In this document: one piece after another, positions 56,110-64,000 of the stretch
Layout of the letters: each line of letters starts with the position of its first letter
Numbering within the stretch: position 1 is the first letter of the stretch
Source of the DNA: Limnoperna fortunei
Lineage: Eukaryota; Mollusca; Bivalvia; Mytilida; Modiolidae
Length of the DNA: 64,000 nt
NCBI GenBank assembly: GCA_944474755.1
Contig: OX104114.1
Span: 81,826,623 to 81,890,622 of the forward strand
Reading direction: 5' to 3'
Translations under genes and position numbers: made by a program
Notes under the pieces: model-generated
Seen by the model: the letters and a program-made list of their open reading frames with translations, nothing else
What the model was told of the DNA's origin: nothing
The model's database searches: none

Positions 56110-56845
56110 CATTTTTAGATTGAAGGATCATGCTAGGTTTTTGCCATCACTTGGTGTCTGTTGTCTTCAGTTGGTGTCCGGCTTTCATTGTCCATCATAA
56201 ACTTTAAAAAAAATCTTCTCCTATGAACCAGCCAATTTTGTATTTAAATTTGGCAGAAATGATTCTTAGGGTACCTTGTTTCAATTTTTATCAGGGATGT
56301 TGATCAATTTACAAATATGGCTGCTGTTGTACTAAAAATGGAACATAGAGGTGAACACACAACTGTTGGTCAACATCTCAAAAATTATAATTATTGCCCT
56401 TAAATTATGATTTTTTACAAAATTTTCAGTTTCTACAAGTTATAATTTGAAAATTATAAAAGCCAGATTGAAATTGTAAATTACTAAAATGATCAGCAAG
56501 AAATGCCTACAAATCAAAAAGTTTGTTGAAAATTGTCTGACACACACCTTATAGGAGTTATTGCCCTGAAATGACAATTTTTATGAAATTTTTAGTTTTT
56601 GTCATATAACTTAATAGCTATAACTGCTAGAGTGATGACTCCTCACATTAGTGATGCCCTTTAATGACAATGTTTAAAAAATTTGTAATTTTTGCACTGC
56701 ACATTAACTTAATGAATGAAACTGTAACTTGTTCTGTCAGTTTTCTTTGCTATATTCTTACACAAATTTCAAGATAGCTCAAAATTATTTTCTTCCAGGT
56801 GAGTGATTACAGGCTCCTGGGTGCTTCTAGTTAATGACTCTAACA
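56110..56845 (+). mobile_element. degenerate bivalve-type interspersed repeat
   Basis: Blocks such as GGAGTTATTGCCCTGAAATG near 56,557, GAACATAGAGGTG near 56,341 and a final GTGAGTGATTACAGGCTC near 56,800 occur in an order I recognise from a common long non-coding repeat of bivalves. It is heavily diverged. Confidence 0.45.
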
Positions 56846-57756
56846 CAACTCAAAAACTTGACAGAGCAAATAAAATATTATTTACAAGGTTTAATATGGC
56901 ATAAATGTACCTAATTCTAGACAATTTTAATTAATTGGCATGTATTTGTCTGTCCCATGTTAGTTAGTATGCAAACTTGTAAGTGTTATTTGTGTGTAGT
57001 ACAGTTGCTTTCCAAACAATCATACATTGCAACACATATTAATCTTGATTTAATTGACATGTTAAACCTTTAAATTTATAACAAATTATAATCAAAGTAT
57101 GTTCTGATTTTGATATCTTAACATTATTTGTTTAAATAGAATCTAGATAATCAGTCAAGTTAATAATTGCCGTATCTGATAGCATTGCAAGCCATACAAT
57201 ACACTTGGCATGCTACCTTAAAGTTTCAAGCATAATAGCAAGGAAACTGTAGCATGCATTGGTTCAAAAGTTATGATTTAATTAAATGTTCACTCTGTGA
57301 ATAGTTTTAGTGTTTTAATAGCAATGCATGCATGCAGATTAATGAGTTAAAGGTTGTAGTTTGGATTTGCTAATACATTCCACTCATTAAAATGGAGCCA
57401 GGTATTGTACAAGTTAATTTTCTCTTTATTTAGCATTTATCTGCAAATCAATAAAAGCATATTTGACGTTAGCTGGAACAACACTTCGATTCAATATTTT
57501 TATGGTACAATGTTTAGTTACAATACGGATACAATTGGAAATCAATATTTTAACAACAGGTACAAAAGATATGTTGGTATTAAGTAACTCTTGTCATTAG
57601 TTTTTAATGGACCATTTTTATCTCAATAACCATTGTAACATTGATTATATGACATTTTTGCTATATTTTTTTACTAATTTATTTTACAAGAGGCCATTTT
57701 AAAACAATATCAAAGCAGTTTCTTAACAAAAGTGGCTTATTATATGTTTCATTAAA

Positions 57757-57890
57757 GTTTACTTGGATTACCCTCAGTAGCAGTGTCACCTATCAGGTGT
57801 GAGTTCAAGTCCCACCTGTATGATAAGAAATATGGTGTACTCTACTTGAGACCAGATGTGATAAAAACCAGTTTATTATTGCCCAGTAGT
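57757..57890 (+). mobile_element. tRNA-like SINE remnant
   Basis: GTGAGTTCAAGTCCCACCTG near 57,800 is a good B box, preceded 25 bp upstream by CCCTCAGTAGCAG, a poor A box. It does not fold into an intact tRNA by eye. Confidence 0.35.
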
Positions 57891-58189
57891 TCTCTTTACC
57901 AAGGATTTGCTGCACTGAGAACTATCACTTTATGTAATACTAATGAGTAATGAACATATACGTAACTAACGTAACCATTGTCTGTGTAATATCTGTTTTA
58001 TACATACAATGTAACAGTGTCATGGTTGAACAGTTGCTGGCTTCTTACAGTACTAAAACTTGTCACTGGGTTATCCTCAGCAATATAAACCACTCTGTTA
58101 TGGATGTCATATAAAATGAAGCTGCATTAGAAGAGCACATTTCTCCATAGAGTTTGTCTCTGTCAAATTTGTTTCTCATTTTATTTCTA

Positions 58190-58385
58190 TGTCCCTCAGT
58201 CTTGATGATCATCTGAGTACCACTGAAGATTTACTAACCACCTACTTCCAGCCTTCTTTGTCCTCCGACTTCCTCAATGTGTCAACCAGTTTTAACCTGC
58301 TCCAGTCTGAAATGTTGGCCTCCCATCTCTTTTTCTGTCTGCATCTTCTCCTTCCTTAAACAGTACCTTGCAAGAGTGTCTTGAT
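58190..58385 (-). pseudogene. non-LTR retrotransposon ORF2 tail, degenerate
   Basis: On the minus strand the frame reads KTLLQGTV, RRRCRQKKRWEANISDW and, further on, VVSKSSVV and RLRD. This is the characteristic tail following the reverse transcriptase in many invertebrate non-LTR elements. Stops interrupt it. No upstream RT domain is nearby, so it is a 5'-truncated relic. Confidence 0.55.
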
Positions 58386-60761
58386 GATGCTGTGACATGC
58401 ATTTAGTTTTTGTTTTTTAACTGTGATCAGTAAGTCTTCATATGGTCTAATGGCTTGCTTTAAGTGATAAATTCAAGCCCCATTCATTTTTAACAGACAG
58501 TTTATGATACACTGCTACAATAATGCTACATCAAACAATGAAACTTTAATGCACTTCTTTCATCTATAACAGAAAATTGTTCTAGTACTTAAAAACATTC
58601 TTAAATTAAATAAAGAAAATGATATTTTATGAACAAAATCTCAATAAACCTATTTTAAGACAAGATGGAATGATATGAGTTGGGTACATTGTATGGATTT
58701 TTTTATTCTTTTATTGGCAGAGTAGCAGTGTGCTCGATTACCTTGACCAAATTTAACTAATTTGTCTACTGGGTGAATCATTGCATGATGACGTTTAGTT
58801 ACCTTTAATCCTAAAGTAATTTAGAAATATGATTTTTGTCACATTTTGATATGAAGTTTTATACATATATTGGAAGATTGTTTCAATATAAGTACCTACT
58901 TCAAAGGATTAAATATTTAAACCAAAAGGAAAAATCTATAGCCGCTAGGCTTTCTTATAGATTTAAAATTCTTCTAAAGTTTACAGTGTATAACATAAAA
59001 ACACTCATTATTGAGAGTTCCAAGCTTTACAGGGTTTTAATTTCACATAAATTGGAAATTTCCATGTAATGCAATTTAAGGCCATGAACAAATTTAAAAG
59101 TTACTGCCAGGTTAATGTTACCTGTAGGCAAATAATTATAGTAATATATTTTAAATTATTTCAGAAAATCAAGATATTAGATACATAAATTGTTCTCCTT
59201 CACAAATTTACAGATTGTAACATACTGGTATTATTTAGTTATGAGTTCATCAGTTGACAAAATAAATACTTGTTAACTTTACAGATATAAGGAGGCAAAT
59301 GACAAAAAAAAATATAAGAATGTCATTACAACAGAAAGTCTATAAGTGTTAATGTGAAACATTTGAATGACACTTCTTGAGCCTTTTCGGTATTTTAAAA
59401 TTATAGCCTTTTTATTGAGACTTTTACTAAGAATTTGACCACATCCAATTTAGTCAGAAACCTGTTTAATCTAATATGATGCTACAACTATTTATTTTGA
59501 ATTTCAACAATTTTTCTTCCCATTTTACTGTATTACACAGCTACCCAACTAACCATTTTGATAACTTAGGGATGGTCGTTTCTAGTATTTTTTTTAGAAA
59601 AAAGATTAAAATACTTAAAAAAGAATGTCTATCTATAAGTCTGCATATAACCTTATGTATATGTAACATGTATATATACTTTCTACAACAATAACCCATG
59701 CTGAAATTATGCCAACAGTCATTCTTTCCCTTACAATACGGTACGATAGGGGGACTACTGTATTAGAACAATCTTCAACTGAGCAATGTGATGAGCGACT
59801 GTGTTGAGTCGTTCAAAACAGCTGTTGAAAAATGTGTTGTAGGCAGCCAATTATGAAACAGAAACAGAAATTGGTAATTAAACATTTTGCCTGGCCTAAA
59901 ATCCTGGGCAACCTCAAGATAAGAAATGGTTGCTCCCTCATTTTCAAATATCCTTTGTCTAGATTTACCTGTCACATTTAAAAACTTAAACACTTAAAAC
60001 AAAACCCACTTTAATTTAATGTGTAAACTGTCTGTCATAGATACATGTCCTGCTGGGTAAATACCTGCACAATATACCACCTACTTAGACTTAAGAATCT
60101 TCACTTTTATTAAAACCTTTATTTAAAATTTAATTTAAACAAATTATTGCAGTTCATGTCTCCAGATAAGTTTTTCAGTGTTTATTTTGAATTAAAGGTA
60201 TTTGTTTTTAAATCAAAACAGAATTGAGAGTGATAGGAATAAAGGTTGATAGATATGGTTTTGATAACTAGTTAGCAACAACCTTCGAATTAGAGTTAAG
60301 AGGATTTATAGATAATTAAGCAGTGTTTTGGGTTCCCATAAAACATGAATAATCCACTTGAGATTTAGAAAGAAAAATAAATTTCTTTGTCAAGTATACT
60401 AGAAACTTTTTTCAAAACGAAGTTTTAACAAATAATCAGGTTTCATTTTGTCCTTATTATTTGTTTAGTCTAGATATTTAATTTTTTTTACACAACATGA
60501 TGTTTCTGAAGAAATCTGGTGAAATAATGGGGAAAATATTATGTAAGAAAACAAGCAATTTGAAGCTTTTAAATTGTTGGAAAATATTAGTTTATAATTG
60601 AAGTTGAACAGTTAGGGTAATCCTATTATATAATTAACAGTAAAGTTTCATAATCTATTTAATGGAAACAAGGAAAATGAAGGAAAATTTCTAATATTAT
60701 ATGTAATATAATTCATTGACAAGAGTTTCTGTATCATTATTTTATTTGTTGAATGGGGTTA

Positions 60762-60980
60762 ATTTTCAGCAACATTATGGTCTTCAGTTTAGAGAAGCAG
60801 AAGTACCATGTGAAAACCCCTGTCTTTGGCAGGAAAACTTGCAACCCTTATAAATTATTTGTTAAAGTTTAGCACAACTTTTGTGCAGTGAGACTCAAAC
60901 CCACAACCTCACTGTTGACAGGCTTGTGATCATTACTAGATGATAAACTACTTTAACCTCTCCTGCCACCAAGGCCCTCA
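60762..60980 (-). mobile_element. diverged SINE copy
   Basis: It shares with the SINE at 6,592-6,856 the order GTGAAAACCCC, GGCAGGAAAACTTGCAACCC, CACAACCTCACTGTTGACAG and CCACCAAGGCCC, including the tRNA-like end. Confidence 0.7.
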
Positions 60981-61361
60981 AATTCTAGATCATATTAATT
61001 TTATACTGAGTCTATTCTCACACCTTTTTTAGTTAGATTCTATTACATAATTGTTAGAATTTAAATTCCTATAGCTTATTTTTCATTTTTATAATTACAT
61101 CATAAAAAAAGGTACATTTTTGAATTATGTAAACTTTAATAAGCTTTTATGGACCAATTATGTAATCAGTAGTTAATCACATGAACAATTGTTAATTGAT
61201 AATCAATGATGATTTGTCACTAATTGGCCAACACTACTGTATAACCAAATTATTAACAATTAATTGTCTCTGGACTAGGTGATATGTATTCTGTCTAATG
61301 ATAAAAAATTGACCAACATGCAAAAAAAAATTAGCTACATTTATGTCTTATTGAATATTTA

Positions 61362-61757
61362 AGAAATAATTCACGGTGGCTGTGGTTTATCATTGTTTTG
61401 GTCACCCCGTGGTAAAACAATGATAAATCACAACCTCCGTGAATTATTTCTATTCTAATAAGACAATTAAAGTACATTTATAATATTTTCGTACCTATAG
61501 AAAACATCATTTCCGCCATAAACTGGCTGTTCCGTCAATGTAACACACAATATATTGCAACGGATAATTATAGCGCGTGTCGCTATTTATAAGATTTATG
61601 TGTCATATGCAATAGCTTTCCGGAGGGAGTTACAGTTTTGTAATTGGAACAGCCATTTAAAACACGCCCTTCTCAGCTTGTGTTGCTCATAGATAAATCA
61701 TTTTTTTACCACAGTTGTGGTCTCAAAGCCTTTAAAGCACGTCATATTAGAATTTAT
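61362..61757. mobile_element. hairpin-bearing dispersed repeat, copy 2 (loop deleted)
   Basis: Same orientation and sequence as 26,005-26,478, but the centre of the palindrome (about 65-80 bp including GAGCGATAGCGAG) is missing; the arms now meet at TTTGGTCACCCCGTGGTAAA. Confidence 0.8.
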
Positions 61758-64000
61758 AATTACCTGTATATCACATGATTACCATCACCACATGTAGGGA
61801 GATATATGCAGTAAAAACTAAATTTGGATGTCAGGTATGTGAGAACACTGTACATATCTGGCCATTTATTCTTGGTTTATTTCTGGAAGACCTACCAAAT
61901 AAATTTGTCCATGGTAAGTTTTCCAATTGAACCCTCCAATAAAATATACACAATGCATTAGACTATCACAAGATACATGTACATAGAGTTCACACGGCTT
62001 GCACTTGCCCAATTGGCAATGCATGACTGTGTCCACTGTAGGGTTCACCAGTGGCTGCCACCCAGTGCCAAATTCTTTTATTTACATTCGAAATAATGCA
62101 TTTTTAGTGGGGGGTTCAAATGGAAGTCTTTCCTTGTCCATAATTAAAAAAAAATGTATAAGGATTATTAAACAAGCACAATGTTTTTGACTATTTTAAG
62201 CATTTTTAACCATAAAAATGTCTGGAATAATCCCTACCAGCTTGTACCTCAACACGCGCGTTGGAAAACTATTTTTAAAGGATGGCCTTTTGGGGATTTT
62301 TTTCATGATCCTGAAAATTGCCGATAAATTGTACTGTTCAATTTATTGTTTTCAAATTTTCTTTTCTTTACTAAGTTGCTGGGTAACAGTATAACAAACC
62401 AAAGTGATTTATGCAAACTTAAATGGGTCCTTTGTCCTGAAGTCAAATTACATGTAAATAAATTTGAAAAAAAGGAAGTTTCAAACATGACCTTCCCAAT
62501 CCTGAATAAATAATTGCCAGTTTCCTAAACAATTATTTCTCCCTGTTGGTAAGATAGAGGGCAGGAAAATCGATCAAAGGAGTTAAAGGTTTATACTGAT
62601 TGGCCCGATAAAATATAATTTAAATTGACAATTGGTGTATTTTATGGATTTTGTAACAGTTAATTCCACTATAGATTATTCAAAGATATTGAATTTATGT
62701 AATCACCTTCAAAGCTGTTAAGGGGAGGTAAACATGTTTTAACATTTGTAATTGTTCTGTTATATCATTTGTATGGAATCAGTTTTTACGAGTTTAATGC
62801 AACCTAATTAATTAGAGATTGAATGATTGTATATCTGTGTGTTTTTTATTTGATTATATAATTGTTTCATCCATTGGCATTGCATAATTATTAGTTTGTT
62901 TAAATTTAATTTCATGAAATTTGCCAAAAATGCTGAAATTATTTAGCTTTTTTATGAACAGTATTTTTGGCAGACCTTTTTGGATTGTTGGTGATAAAAG
63001 CTCTTCTATTTGCACTGTTGATGTATTTGATTTAGCCCCCACTGGAAGACACATCACTGGTCTACCAGAAGCTTAATACATGTAAATTGTATAACTTTGT
63101 ATCTTTTACTCAATTGATGTAAAATGTAGAAAAAATTCAAGAAATGTCATCACTTAGAAAATGCAACTTTCTTGGTTAACAGCTTCTGAATATGTCATGT
63201 GTGTTTCTTTTTAGTCTCAATGATACACAATAAATTTACCTACATAAATCAAATTTTGGAAGAACATAAAATATTACTTAGAGACATACTTAAGTTACAT
63301 CTAGATACAAACATTAGGAGTATAACATTTTTAGAGCCATCTCAGATCAGTTTATTGTTAGTTTTAAATATTTAAACCTTTTTTTTTTCTCTAAAATAAA
63401 TCAGTTACTTACAATACGGAGGAGTTATCTCCCATATGAGGGAATCTTGTATTTGTTATCAGGCATCTTTAAATTGTTTGTGTACAAATTCAATTTCAGT
63501 TGTTATTGAGTTCTTAAGTTTGTATATTGTCAATAAATTATGTTGAATCTTAAACATTTTATGAGTTTATTCAGTAATATACTAGATACATAGAAAGCTA
63601 AATACTTCTTAATCAAGGAAATACACTACATTTTGATATGTAACAGCCAATAGGAAGCTGGGTTTAATTATTGACAGGTTTTGAATAATATTCCAGTCTT
63701 TAAAATAATACAATATGACCCTTAACTTGTTAAAATTTAAACCTGAATTCGAAATGTAACTTTCAACTGCAGTTTGTCTGCAATTTAAATGCTGAATCAA
63801 TTTAATAAAGATTTAGGGTGTACATTACAAACTGTGCTAGAGTTTCTGTACAGTAATGGGAGTTTCTATATTGTATTGATAGTTTCTGTACTATATTGTC
63901 CATTTTTTTAACAAGAAGCTACACTGTCACCAAACCCAATACATTTGTGTAGTAGTATCCCATGCTTATTATCAGTTCAGACAGGGTCATTGTATTAAGG

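Larger units (their letters stand above)
55013..64000 (+). other. probable first intron of the plus-strand gene
   Basis: AT-rich sequence with decayed repeats listed separately. Open frames here (for example plus 58,836-59,069 and minus 59,775-59,993) lack recognisable domains and supporting splice structure. Confidence 0.4.

Noticed and set aside
58436..58490. tRNA-like A and B boxes (TGGTCTAATGG, AATTCAAGCCCC)
   Set aside because: Too short and without a cloverleaf; at best a SINE scrap.
59775..59993. Minus-strand frame with SRQRIFENEGATISYLEVAQ
   Set aside because: It looks somewhat protein-like and has an AG upstream, but I found no homology, donor or partner exons.

Overview
The window is eukaryotic, AT-rich, intron-rich DNA. 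It is most likely from a bivalve mollusc, plausibly a mytilid mussel. That assignment is inferred from repeat types I recognise as common in bivalves: a tRNA-related SINE ending in CCACTCGGCCACCGAGGCC, elements with (GACG)n tracts and GCGGGGGCAT-type ends, and a DIRS retrotransposon. No bacterial gene, CRISPR array or rRNA gene was found.

One gene dominates. On the minus strand, from about 54,504 to beyond the left edge, lies TTC21B/IFT139, a TPR protein of the IFT-A ciliary retrograde transport complex. I placed 29 internal coding exons (49,257 down to 1,955) by homology, GT-AG splice sites and an unbroken phase chain, plus a probable first exon at 54,478-54,504. Together they encode about 1,091 residues; roughly the last 200 residues of the family lie off the left end. 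A second gene starts head-to-head on the plus strand at 54,961. Only its first 17 codons are visible, and 457 bp separate the two start codons, suggesting a shared promoter.

The introns are full of repeats. About 13 kb is tandem array: 61-bp units (6,920-11,145), about 23-bp units (11,662-12,630), 117-bp units (14,970-17,900), 54-bp units (20,744-23,877) and about 50-bp units (27,001-28,770). Three of the five are built from an exon-intron junction of TTC21B itself. The 61-bp and 54-bp units repeat the end of an exon plus its 5' splice site. The 50-bp units repeat a 3' splice site plus the start of an exon. A fourth exon edge is duplicated once, at 12,866-12,909. This amplification of splice junctions is the most unusual thing in the window.

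Transposons fill the rest. They include a near full-length but broken DIRS retrotransposon (34,098-39,463), a hAT element with 8-bp TSD and a decayed transposase (41,469-44,121), a 3.5-kb pogo-like element with TA TSD and an identifiable pre-insertion sequence elsewhere (44,676-48,141), and a hAT-like MITE (50,609-51,436). There is also a Mutator-like element (51,716-54,008) with a nested TIR element, a TA-flanked MITE (25,039-25,828), SINE copies, and a hairpin-bearing repeat in two copies (26 kb and 61 kb). From 55,013 to 64,000 is probably the first intron of the plus-strand gene; it holds degenerate repeats and no exon I can defend.
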